Assembly (NCBI GenBank): GCA_037951105.1
Contig: JBAMJV010003083.1
Span: 123,869 to 187,868 of the forward strand
Direction of reading: 5' to 3'
DNA length: 64,000 bases
DNA from: Echinarachnius parma
Lineage: Eukaryota; Echinodermata; Echinoidea; Clypeasteroida; Echinarachniidae
Shown: positions 27,401 to 40,300 of the stretch, in pieces
How positions within the stretch are numbered: position 1 is the first letter of the stretch
How the letters are laid out: every line of letters begins with the position of its first letter
Position numbers and translations under genes: made by a program
Notes under the pieces: generated by a model
What the model was told of the DNA's origin: nothing
Databases searched by the model: none
What the model saw: only the letters and a program-made list of their open reading frames with translations

Positions 27401-30400
27401 GAGAAGCAAGTTCTTCTTCTGTTTCCCTCATGTTCTTCTCCATGGCTGACATCTTCTCCTCAGAGTCGGCCTGCAGACTGTTCTTTTCCTCCTGCTTTTG
27501 GGCAAGTGCTGCCTGGAGTGATGCAAGTTCTTCATTGAAGATCTGCTCTCTTTCAGCCTGCTGCTCACCAACTCTCTCCAAGGCTGCCTTTCTTTGATCC
27601 AACTCTTCCAAAACAGTTGTCTTCTCATTGAGAACACGATTTATCTCATCATTCAAACTTGAAATTTGCTGATCCTTCTGCTCAAGAATTTGACTCTGTT
27701 CTTGTTTCATAGATTCCATTCTTGTTTGCTGTTTTGAAATCTCATGTGATGACACTTCCTCATTGTCAATGACTTTTTGAGTGAGCTGTTCCAAAATGTC
27801 TGACTTCTCTGCAAACCTGTCCTGCAATGAAGTAAACTCAGCATCCTTTTCAGACACTCTTTCCTCCAGTGATTTTACAAGGACATCTCTTTCTCCAAGT
27901 TTACTTGTTAATCTTTCAACAGCCTCTTGGAGATCATTAATTTCATGTGTTAATTGCTGCCTAGCACCAACCTCATCATTTGCTGCCCTCTGTATGGACT
28001 CTTTCATTATAGTCACCTCCTCTTCCTTCTGTTGTTGTTGCATGTCGACATCTCTTTTTACTTGCGCCAGTTCATCCTCCTTCTCTACCAAGACTTGATG
28101 CAGTCCACTGATCTGCTCCTTGGCTAGAGAGAGCTCCTCTACAAGCTGCATTCTCTCTTTGTTCAATGCATCACTCTCACTCTTCAGCATCATCATCTTC
28201 TCATTACCGGCAAGAACCTCTTTTTCTGCAGAAGCAATGTTTTCCTTCAATCTTTGCTCTTCCTCTTCATGTTTCACCAGCTGCTCTCCTAGAGTGGCCA
28301 TTTTCATCTCCTTCTCCTCGATGTTAGTTTGTTTCTCTTGAATCACCCTGTCTCTTTCTTCCTGTTCCTTCTGTAGGTCATCTCTGCATGTTTGTAGGCG
28401 CTCCAACTCTTCTTTCATATTGCTCATCTCTTTCTCCATTGCGTCATTTCTGGTCTGCATAGATGTTAATCTCTGATCTTCACCCTCTTTCATCTCTCCA
28501 AGTCTTGCTTGGAGTGATTCGATCTCCCTGGTAGATGTTTCATTGTCAGCCTGTAAAGAAGTGATTGTATTGTTTCTCTCATTAATGCAATCCTGGAGTT
28601 CTCTCAGTTCCTGAAGGCAGGATTCAACCTTTTCCTCCAACTGCTTCACATTCTCTTCAGACTTGGCTTGCCTTTCTTCAGCATCTTGGAGTTTTTCCTT
28701 CAAATTGCTGATGGTTCCATCCTGCTCCTGGCTCTTTCCGATTGTTTCATCTAGTTTCTCTCTTATTGATGCAAGGTTTGCATCCTTCATTCCCAGAGCC
28801 TCTTCTAACTGCCGTTTGTCCTTCTCCAGAGAATCAACAACCTCGGCCTGTTGACTAACCTGCTCAGTCAGGCTTGACAGCTCTGATTCCAACTTCCCAA
28901 GCCTCTCTCCAAGTTGTTCTTTTTCTTTGGAAGATATCTCGATATGGTCTTTCAGTTCATTTATTGTAGTTTCTGCTTCCAGATTTTGCTTATTCATCTC
29001 CTGGTCTTTGTTTTCTACATCCTTTTGTAAAGATTCAACATTTGTTTTCATTTCATCTGACAGTTTGCTATTTGTTTGCACCATGTTGTCATGTTGTGTT
29101 TTCAAGGCACTGTTCTCTCCGTTGACTGTGTCTATAGTGTCCTTGAGACTGGACATCTCTTTGTTCAATCTCATCTCCAAATCATTGGCATCTTCTTTCT
29201 CCTTCTTTAGAAGTTCTAGGTATGACGTCTCCTTGTCCTGGACATTTTTCAAAGCTGCCATTAGCTGCTCCTGCAAGGATCCAGTCATCTGCTCCTTATC
29301 ATTTAACTGCTCTGATAATTTCTTACATCTCTCCTCTGCCTCCCTAGTAACATTCTCCAGCTGGCTCGTGGTGTGTTCCAAGTCTCCTTGTAAGTTCTCC
29401 ATCTGCTTCTCCTGCTCTGAGATGCTCCTTTGACTGTTCATCAGCTCTGTCTCCAGGTCAGCAATCTGCTGGAGGAGGGAGGACATCTTTGTTTCTGCCT
29501 TGCGTCCCTCCTCACTCTGTCCTTCCCTCATCATCTCCAGCTCGCGCTCCCTCTGTGTGATGGTTGTCTCCAGGGATTCTATCCTGAAGCTCTTCTCAGA
29601 GCTCTCCTCCTCAAGCTTGGCGCTAGTTTCTCCCGATTCTTTGAGTCTCTCAGACAACACTGACACATCCCTCTCCTTCTCTTGGCACCTCTGGTTCAGG
29701 TCTTCCACCTCCCTGGTCCTGTCTTGCACAGATGCTTCCAGTTCTGCCTTCTCTGCAGCAAAGAGGGAACCTTGGTTGTCCATCTGTGTCCTGGCCTGGT
29801 CCAGATCCATCTGAAGCATGTCGATGTTGGCTTCTGCCTTCTGCTTCTGCTCTGATAGGTCAGCTGAGTCTTGCTTCAGTTTTGCCACTGTAGCCTGTTA
29901 TGCATTTACAGAGAAAACATATGAATACACTTAAACAGATATTGCACCATCGTTTTTCAATAATATTTCTGCCTCATTTCTGCAAAAGTTGTCTTTGACA
30001 GTGATACAAAACAAAATCATGTTCTTGATACTGCACAACAAATATATTCTTACGGCAGGCATACACAACTGTTCTAATTCGTCTGGTCTGTGACAGTATA
30101 ATAGTAAAAAGCAAGGAACAATTAATCACTTATAATTGTAATAGACGATTTTAGGTAGAGAAGTATATGAAATGTATCTACTCAAGAAATACACACATGT
30201 AACACAAGTAGACTGATATTGCATGCAGCTAATAAGGCAAATCAACTTATCATGTAAGTGAACAAGTCTATTCAAATGACTCACTACTAGTCAAAATAAA
30301 TATGCTAGGGTGAATCATAACCCACCTCAAGTTTGGCCCTGGACTCTGCAGACTGATTGAGGTCTGAAGTTAATGCTTCAATCTGCTCTCCTAGTTTCCC

Positions 30401-33400
30401 TAGTCTCTCCATCGACTCCTCCTTCTCCATCTCCATCTGCTCCAGTTGGCTCCTGGTCTGATCAAGCTCTCCCTGTGAGGTCTCTGCTTGTTTCTTCTTT
30501 TCCTTCCCTTGCTCCTCCAGTCTCTTCATCAATTCCTCCTTCTCCCTCTCCATCTGCTCCAGTTGGCTCCTGGTCTGTTCAAGCTTTCCCTGTGAAGTCT
30601 CCACTTGTTTCTCCTTCTCTTTCTCCTGCTCCTCTGCCTCCTGCAGTCTCTTCATCAATTCCTCCTTCTCTCTCTCCATCTCAACCAGTGACTGGAATTC
30701 AGTCTCCATCTTACGCTCCACAGAAACCATCTTCTCCTCAAGACCTGCAAAGAGATATGAAAGTGAATACTTAAACACAATCATAGAATAATGAATAGAT
30801 GTACAAACTGAAAGAAATTTACAGAATGCTGGAAATAAAATCACCTTGTTGATGTTTTTTTAAAAATCTATTCACAAACTCTTCATCATACTTTCTTCAA
30901 AGGGTAGAAGTTAAAAACCGCAAGCAGATTGATTTTGTCTGATGACCATAGTAGCAATATCATTGATCAGTCATATTGGCTAATTCAAGGATACTATGTA
31001 TTTATTTAAAAAATCAAAGAACGTAACTTCCAACTAATTACCAAATCACTCAGTTCTATCATGTCCTCCATTGTTGAGATTTTGCGCAAGATTATTGCAT
31101 GGGTTTGACCAAGGGTAATAATAATCATACAGTCCTCAGAAACCCGTTTTAAGCACTAGTATATAAATGCAATTTATTATTATCATCATAATTTGTATTG
31201 AGCCTACCATCTTTCTCCTCCTCCAGCTGGACCATCTTGAGCTCCATGGTAACATTGTCCTCAGCCAACACTGCCCTCTGTTGTTCCGTCTCAGACAGTC
31301 TACTACTGGTCTCGTCAAGTAATGCCTGCAGTGAGCTGGTCTTCTCTTCTTGCTCAGCCTGAAGGAAATCAACGGCCATAACAAATTAACTCTAATTGCA
31401 CTAATTAATTAGTTTACAGTCTCAATGCAATTTTAAACATGAATACACATGCAGAGCTATACTGTTGTACAGTAAGGTGATTACTGCAGAGAGTATGTTT
31501 TCATGCACAATAATTGTAGCTCTATACCTCTAAAGTAATTTCTAACAATTACTAGATGTTTTTCTTCTTTATAGAGTTATGGTTTAAATACAAGTTAACT
31601 TATCTTTTCATTCCTTTCCGGACAACAAAGCTCATTATATGCACTTCTACTATTATATCTCTAAGTTTGCGGTATTAAAAACAATGTTTTAACACAATTT
31701 GGCCAGCCAAACATTTATGGTATAGTTTAATCATTAAAATTCAAATTATGATTTAGACAGAACTCAACGTATCACTATCAATGCAGCAGGGTATTTCTAT
31801 GTTGGGGGAAGGGGGATGTATATTGATCATGAAAACAATTACTGAATGATTAATAGCAGCTTAAATCATGCAATGGGATTTTCAGTGATTTGCAAATCAT
31901 CTTAAATCATTTTAAAATCTAAATTAGGGCCCTCATGCAAAATATGGGATTACCTAACCATTGATGAATAACGGAATAAAGGGCTGAACAATGAATTCAT
32001 ATGAACTATTCAAATACTACATGTATAGAATGTAAAATTATAAATCAAACATAGTCAGCAATCAATGGACAACTTTCACCAAACTCAATTCCAGCAAATA
32101 GAGAAAGATGAAAGAAAAAATCAAATACTTTTTTTTATAAAGGAGATAGAATGAGAAGTAATCCTTATCATTGGGTGGAAAATTGTTTGAGCCTAGAATG
32201 ATCCTCAGATAATGTTAATTTGATAAATTGGTACACGGTAGATGGTGCACTATAAAGCATACATTAAATTAGTACACTGCACACACACATACTGTATAAA
32301 GCAATGTAGCAATTGTCTAAGTAATCAGGCAAATGAGTAAATATCAATGACATTTAAAGTCATAATTCTTCATGAATCATACAAGTAGGATTTAAACCTA
32401 TATACATTTTTATCAAAATACACTCTTTAGAATCAATGTGGATGCTTCAAAAATATTTAATGTTATAATTCCTTGAAAGGGGGGGGGGTAAGAAAATAGT
32501 ATTGCTGTGAAAAAAAAGGACATACAATGAAGCTACTTATAAATAGAAATTCCTTTTGCCAGATGTAGTGCAAAATACAAAAACAGTGGTAACAATTTTC
32601 TTTTTTGGAAGTTCTCCTCTAGAACTTTAAAGCACAAGTAAAACATGCAAAATAAAACAACAAACTGAAGTAACTGTGGCATCACTCTATTACTGCAGAC
32701 CAAAGACAGTTAATATTAATGCATTCATGCAGAGAAACATGCAGTTCCAGTTGCACAACAGATAAGCAGGATGAAACACTGTGGTAATATGTGGTCATAT
32801 AAAGAAAAAATGTAATTCACCCATATTGTCATACTTTATGTCTACCATGGAATTATCATTGAAAATCAAACATGCCAATGTTTCAAATTTAAATTTCGTC
32901 GCTGGGCAATAAAAAGGGCAAAATGGACGATAGTACCGTCAAATATCGATTTTGTTTTTATTTTATTTTCAGATAGAGTTCTTTAAAACCTATCCGAGGA
33001 TATGTTTAGAATTCCCATATGTGCCCCACTTTTTGAGAAAATCAAAAATAACAAAAGGACAAAATGACAAAATTGCACGTATTTGGGCAACAAAAAGGAC
33101 AAAATCGTTTTCACGAACTGCCGAGAGGTGTATTTGGTTAAGAATCAATGTATAACGAATGAAATGTGTTATTTTACTACTTTTCCGTAAGAATATATCA
33201 TTGATCACAATATCCGCACATGCGTACGGCCACAAGTTTAACCAATTTTAATTCAAGTGACTACGAAATAACCCTTGCATGTTTGGCATACACGACTAAA
33301 CGCGCATATGATATGGGCAATAAAAAGGACAAATATGGATTTGCCCTTTTAGCTGCCCATTATTGCGCCAAGTCGCGCGCATTGCCTGTGCATTATCAAT

Positions 33401-34335
33401 GCGCGTAAAAGGGCAATTCGCGTTTTGTCCTTTTTCATTGCCAATATCGACGCGATATCGTGCATGTAAAAAGGGCAAATTCAGAAATGCGTAAATAACT
33501 CCGTTAAAAAGAACTGAGCGTAGGCCAAATTAAACGACTTGATCGCTTTATAGCCTACATTACTGTTTCACTAAACAAGATTACTGGATTTGGCATTTGA
33601 AAAATATAATTGCCCAAAATGTAAAAATGTTATTTCTTCCAAAAAAGTAAGTATCATTTTTTGCTATCGATACCGTCAATTTGTCCTTTTAATTGCCCAG
33701 CGACGATTTATGGAATGTGCATTATAATAACTTCAGACTAACCATGAATCAGTCTTATAACTTTTTAACATTTCAACACTTTATCTAATTTCTTCCTTGT
33801 TTCTGAAAAATGCATTCATTTTTAGAATGATATAAACCAAAGTATTGTTATGTAAAAGGTAAACAGAAAATGGTTAGTAGTACCGTAAAACTCCGTGTAT
33901 AAGGCGCACTTTTTTCCGTCGGAAAAATTTCAAAGTCGGGGGTGCGCTTATACACAGGTACAGCAAAAAAAAAAAAAAAAAAAATTTAAAGATTTTTTTG
34001 GGGGGACACCCTAGGCCCTGCAGTCATGTTCAATGCGTATTACACTGGTCTATAAGGCATGACAAGAGCTTGATGTGAGGGGAACATTTATCAACATATA
34101 CCTTTTTCCTACATAAATGATAGTGGTTAGTAAAACAAAATACAAGTTTTGTAAGCAGTTACACTGCAACTAATTGATTATTCAATGTTCATGAGTAGCA
34201 GCATTCATTTAATATTCAATTTCTAACCAGTGGTTATACATTTTTCTCATTAACAAACAGTTATTAATGAATTTAGTATTTTGCATTTAATGAGCATTGG
34301 TATCTAATGAAAACATGAATATTCATGAGCAGCAG

Positions 34336-34366
<31 letters not shown>

Positions 34367-37300
34367 GGTGCGCCTTATACACGAGTGCGCCTTATACACA
34401 GAGTTTTACGGTATGTAAAAAGGTAAACATGCAATAGTTAGTAGTATGTAAAAAGGTAAACATGCAATGGATAGTAGCATAGGACTCGACAGTTAGGAGA
34501 CAGAGGTTTGCTGGATTTGGTTTGATTGCTGACCATGTGAGATTGAGCTGCTTTGTATTGATCAGTCAGCTCCACTAGCCTCGACTCAACACTGACCCTC
34601 CGTTTGACCTCCTCGTCAACATGCTCCTGAGCCTCAGAGAGTCTTGAGCTAAGACTATCCACCTCAGCTGTAAGGTCTGATATCTGTCCCTGCATCACTG
34701 AGTCATGTATCACTTGGTTCTGTACACAAGGGAATAATAAAACAAATATAACATATTTGTAAAGCGCCAAATGCAGAATGGCTTCTGAATGTTTTCATTA
34801 ATTTATTACCCCTGGTCATTTGGTACAGTTCAGACATGCACAACTATCTTGTACACATTCTCAACTCAATGGGGAGCATACTAGCCCCAGTCTACCATAT
34901 ATAGAAAACCAAAGAACGACATTAGTATTATTTATTATTATTTATAGTCTCAGAAAAGCATGGCAACCAAGGGGCTCATAAACTGGCCTAACCCAAGGTA
35001 ACGGGGATTATTGGCTCGATCTCAATGCACTGGAAAACTTGTATAGTATTTGAAAGCCATTCACCCTATAAAACTCTCCCCCACAGCTGAAAGGTTTGAT
35101 ACTGTCCTATGCCAGGCTGCAACTCGTGTAATTTAATTATGTTTAATAATACTAGAAAGGATAAAGTATGAGCTCTGGCTGTACTATGACTCAGATTGTT
35201 ATACTGGTGCTCTAACCAGCTACAGCTTAGCTGGTGGCTCATCACAGTGATCCCTTGAATACTTAAAGGACAATGAAATCCAGACAAATTGTTGTATACA
35301 CTATAAGACACTACATATAATTTATAGTCTCTGAAAATTTGAGCACAATCGGTCAAGTAATAAGAAAACTATGGCTCTTTGAAAAGAGCCATGTATTTCT
35401 TCGAGTGACTCAAATTGGCAATGCACTCTGGCAAAGTTGTGGACAACTCCCCATACATTTTGTACACAAAATTTCAGTTTTGTTCAATTTTCTCAAAGTT
35501 TATGTTTACCCTTCGTTCAAGTTCAACATATGTTTTGTAGAATGCTTTTATACATAACATATCATGAGTTGGGGGAATGGAAAAATGTGATTATGAAGAA
35601 AACTGTAAAAATGGGAACATTTGTGTACAAAACATATGGGGAGTTGTCCACACACTTATCAGAGTGCGTTGCCAATTTGAGTTCCCCATAGGAATAAATG
35701 GACATCTTCAAAGAGCCGTAGTTTTCTTGTTTCTTATCCGATTATACTCTAACTTTCAGAGATTATTCTTCTTAATCTCTTCAAGACTATGAAAGCAACA
35801 TTTTGCTTGGGTTTCATTGCCCTTTAAGCTGATCAGGGCCCCCATTGCAGAAAGAGTTGCAATCGATTGTCAAGTTGCAATTACTTGCAAGTCAGAAAAT
35901 ATGCACATTTTAGCAAATCAGATTTGCGCATTTAGTCACATGTTCTAACTTGCAATTAATCACAACTTCGCAATTGATTGCAACTCTTTCTGCAATGGGG
36001 CCCAGAATCTATAAACTTGGCTCATACCTGAAAAGGACCTGAAAAGGGTCAATGCATATCATAGCAGTATTCACATCTATGATATAAAATGTACAATAAA
36101 TTAATTAATATTCAAAGTATTAATGATTTGTCCTACCTGTTCCACATGTGATGTCAGTTCTTGGATTCGCTCCTCCAGTTCTTTCTTCTCCTTCCTGATG
36201 TCATCAATCATCCTTGTTGCTTCATCCTTCTCTTCTTCCACCTGCAGTATCTGCTTCTTATTCTGTCTCATGGTCTCCTCATCAGTTTCTATGGTCATAT
36301 TGTGGGGGGAAAATAAACAAAATATATCATTTGAATAAAGAGTCTTCAATCCTTTGCAATTTTGTACCAAATACAGGAAATGAAAGCTCCATTCCTTTCT
36401 TCTCGATCTTAAACTCTTCTTCTACCTGCAGTATCTACTTCTTATTCTGTCTCATGGTCTCCTCATCAGTTTCTATGGTCATATTGAGGGGGAAAACAAC
36501 ATTACAAATATATGAATAAAGAGTTCCATTATTTTGCAATTTTGTACCAAATACAAGAAATTACAGCTCCATTTCTTTTTTCTCAATCTTAAACTCTTCT
36601 TCTACCTGCAGTATCTGCTTCTTATTCTGTCTCATGGTCTCCTCATCAGTTTTTATGGTCATATTGTGGGGGGAAAACAACATTTAATTTAAAAATAAAT
36701 GAATAAAGAGTCTTTATTCCTTTGCAATTGTGTACCAAATACAGGAAATTTCAGCTCCATTTCTTTCTTCTCGATCTTCAACTCTTCTATTATCTACTCC
36801 TCTCAAAGCTGATTTACCTGCTCCTCATTCTGTGTGATCAAATGCTTATTCTTATTAACAAAATTGGAACAAGAAGTACAGTTTTGCATACAAATATCGT
36901 CTCAACATTCATGTACATGTATTGCATAATATACAGTATGTATATTTTAAAATTATTTACTAAGAAACTCTGCTACTATTTAGAGTCATAAACTCATTTT
37001 TGAAAGTTGTTATTTTAACTATGAAATAGCAAGCCCTAGCAAGAGGTAGCTAGAGCATGTATGACTTATAATTGATAATTTCTTATCAATATATGAAAGA
37101 ATGGTAAAACAATTATATTTTGCCTACCTAGTTGTGCCTTGATGTCATCAAAGTCCACTAGTCTGAGCTGCAGATTGCCCTTCTCATCCTCCAGCTCAGC
37201 AACCTGGTTCTTCAGCGCATTCACCTCCTCAACCAGGGCATCCACCTGCACCAACAATCACAAGAAACAATACAGTAATATCAGTATCAGTATTAGTAGT

Positions 37301-40300
37301 AGTATGCTCCCCTGGGAGTTGAGATGGTTCTTCAGCCCAGTCACCTCCTCAACCAGGGCATCCACCTGAAGCAGCAATCACAAGAATCAATGGATGATTT
37401 GGACTTGAATATACCAGAACATACACCAATACAATCCTGTATTCATTAAAAAAGGAATATTATATGAACATACATTATCAAAGTTACATATTAAGGATAT
37501 AAAGTAATTTCAAGCTAATAACTGAATTTATTTGTGACAGAATTTTTAAAATTATTGTTGAATGGTAAAACATAAATGCAAAAGACCAACCATCATAAGC
37601 AGAGTGAATGGTGGACTTGATTTAATAACATTAATGATATCAATATCAACGTCACAAACGATAATGATATTATATTGCATGTATTATTATTAGGTGACAA
37701 TAATAAAATGTCACAATGTGTATTTGGAATTTCACCTTGATTTAACGAGGATTTAATGAGGAGTTTCTTTAGAGTAAAGAACATCAGCTTTATATTAAAA
37801 ATCTATCACTAGAAGCTGATACATGTTGTGCATGTAAAACTGCCATACTCTGTAAGTGTACAACAAATTGGCTGCCAAGAGATATTTCAAGAGCTTGTTC
37901 AATCTAAGCACACAACAGATTGCACAGCCCCATCTGCAGCAACTCTTGTCTCATCACCATGCATTCTGTGACATTAAAGGGACTTAGTAACATTGTCCAA
38001 ATCCTCAAAAGGAATTCTAGCAGTTCCCTCATACCTTGTTGTATTCGTATTAACAATAAAATCATGGGACAGGTTTCGGTTTTTCAAATTTCCCTTTCGT
38101 TAAAAAGATATTTACGATTGAAGTTTTCAGTTGTTAAATAATCCAACGGATCGCGAAAACCGTGTACAAAGTGAATGCAATGAGTTTGTGAATATCACTT
38201 TGCATTTTTGCTCATTACTCAGCCATATATTGTCCATTTGACTTGAAATTTTCACACAATACCCTGTGGACATATCAGATAACAACAATATACATTGTAC
38301 CAACCATTTATCACTTTTTGCACATATCAACAAAGTTACTAGATCCCTTTAAGGCAGTATGTCAAATAAACTTCCAACATTTGAGACAAGCTGACGCCAC
38401 GACATCATCAACGTAAATTCACTAGCCTGAAGAGTTGAGGCAAGGGGCAGCCAATCGTTGTATTCCATTACAATAGAATTCCCTTTCTCATGTAAATAAG
38501 TGCTCCTGAATGCTCTAGAATGCTCATGACAAAGGACAAAAGCAACCAAAACAGTAGTAAGATGGCCGCCTAGATGCAACCACTGTTCACCAAGCCATGG
38601 ATAGGCTAAATTCTATCCAATCATTTCATTTCAATGGGCGACGTTCCCTCATGCTCACCTCCAATTGCTGATGATCCATGTGAGAAAACACATATGTGAA
38701 ATGACTCTCCATAATCAGCCAGTACACCTTCTGACTAGAAGCCCACACGAATCCCAAGATCTTCACAATAAGCCACACTAGCCACATGGTGCTACTGTGT
38801 ACTGTGTACTAATATCAGTAGAAATGTATGTATAGCACAAACAAACTGCTAAGCAATGACATGGAAAGTCTTTTCCCTTTTCATAGCCAGCTGTTGTCTG
38901 TACTTTGCACTGTTAAATATGTGGAGTATAAAGGCGATTGTGTTTGTAAGCATCTGTAGTGTTTAATCCTTATCATGCAGAGATATCACAACTCCATATA
39001 ACTGTGTGTGTAGTTCCATGCAAATTGTTCCACCAGCACTGTGTGGGTTTACATGAATGGCAGTCTGGTATAAGCTCAGGAAAATGTAACAATTGTCCTC
39101 TTCAAAATAACACTGATACCAGGTGACAAAAGTTTTAAAGGAATCTATTCATACAATGTCCAAGTCATTAACTCGTAAGTGAAGTGAAGACTAGTGCAAG
39201 ACTACTTATTGTATATGATACAAAGGAATGAGGCATTCAAAAGGGCAATGTTCAATCAAATTGGTTTAAAAAAAAGAAAATAGGAAGAATACAGAACACT
39301 GGACAGACTTTATATGAAAGGGAAGTTATCCAAAACTTGTTGTTGACCTACATGTATTGCATGATTTTCTATTCCCTTATTTTGTATAACTTGTTGGGTG
39401 ACTTGTGTTTGATGAAAGAGGAATGTGGGTGAATTTTTGTTGTTGTAATAGTTGCTATACTATGACAATTCATCATAATAGCTATAACTGTGGAATAATG
39501 ACAGGAACTGTAATAATCCTACTGATAGAATGAAAGAATTGTATGAAAGCGTGACTATGCACACAATGCCCTTACCCTTTCCAATCCCTGCACCTGTTCC
39601 TCCAGTGCTTTCACCTTGTTCTTGGCCTGGGTCTTTAGTTTACTAAACTTCTCCTCAGCCTTGGCTTTGTAATCAGCAATCTCCGCTTCCTTCTTCTCCA
39701 CCTCTCCCTTCTGTCTGTCCAGCTCAACCTTCCTTTCCTCTAACTCTCCTTGTAGCTCCTGTGTCCTTCTATCAAGCACGGCTTGACTTTCCTGTAAGGA
39801 TTGTATTTCCTCCTCCTTACGCTTCAGCCCGCCTTGCAAGTCTGATACTTCTCCCTTTCCTTTCATTAATTCTCCATCCAATTCCACTATCCTTCTTTCA
39901 AGCTCAGCTATTCGCTCCCCATCTGTCCTTTCACTTTCCTGCCCATGTTGCTTCAATCCATCCAGTTCTACCCTTGAAGAGTCTAGATCAGCTTGTACGG
40001 CTTGTAATCTTGCTTCCAGTTCCCTATTTGTGTTTTCTAATTCTTCCTTCAGTCTATCGCTCACCTCTTTCTCCTTCTCCCTCTCTGTCCTACTATCTTC
40101 CATCTCTGCATGAGTCTTTTCTACCACTGCTCTTTGAGCTTCCAGATCCTTTTCAAGCTCTGAAATCCTTTTTTCCAGCTTGCTTTTCTCTGCGTCTCTA
40201 TCAGTCTGTATTTGCTCCTCCTGTTTCTTGGCTGATTCACTGCCCTCCTTGACTGCCTCTAGCGCTGCCCGTGTGGAATCCAGCTCTGATTGGGATGTTT

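Larger units (their letters stand above)
31359..34533 (-). other. Giantin intron 11
   Basis: No extra exon found. Half of it is two inverted-repeat elements (32897-33706 and 33881-34413); the rest is AT-rich without structure I could recognise. Confidence 0.7.

Noticed and set aside
28927-29433. Plus-strand open frames inside the giantin giant exon (also 25134, 27781, 39761 and others)
   Set aside because: They are antisense shadows of long Glu/Lys/Leu coil codons and show Ser/Phe/Cys-rich low-complexity products.
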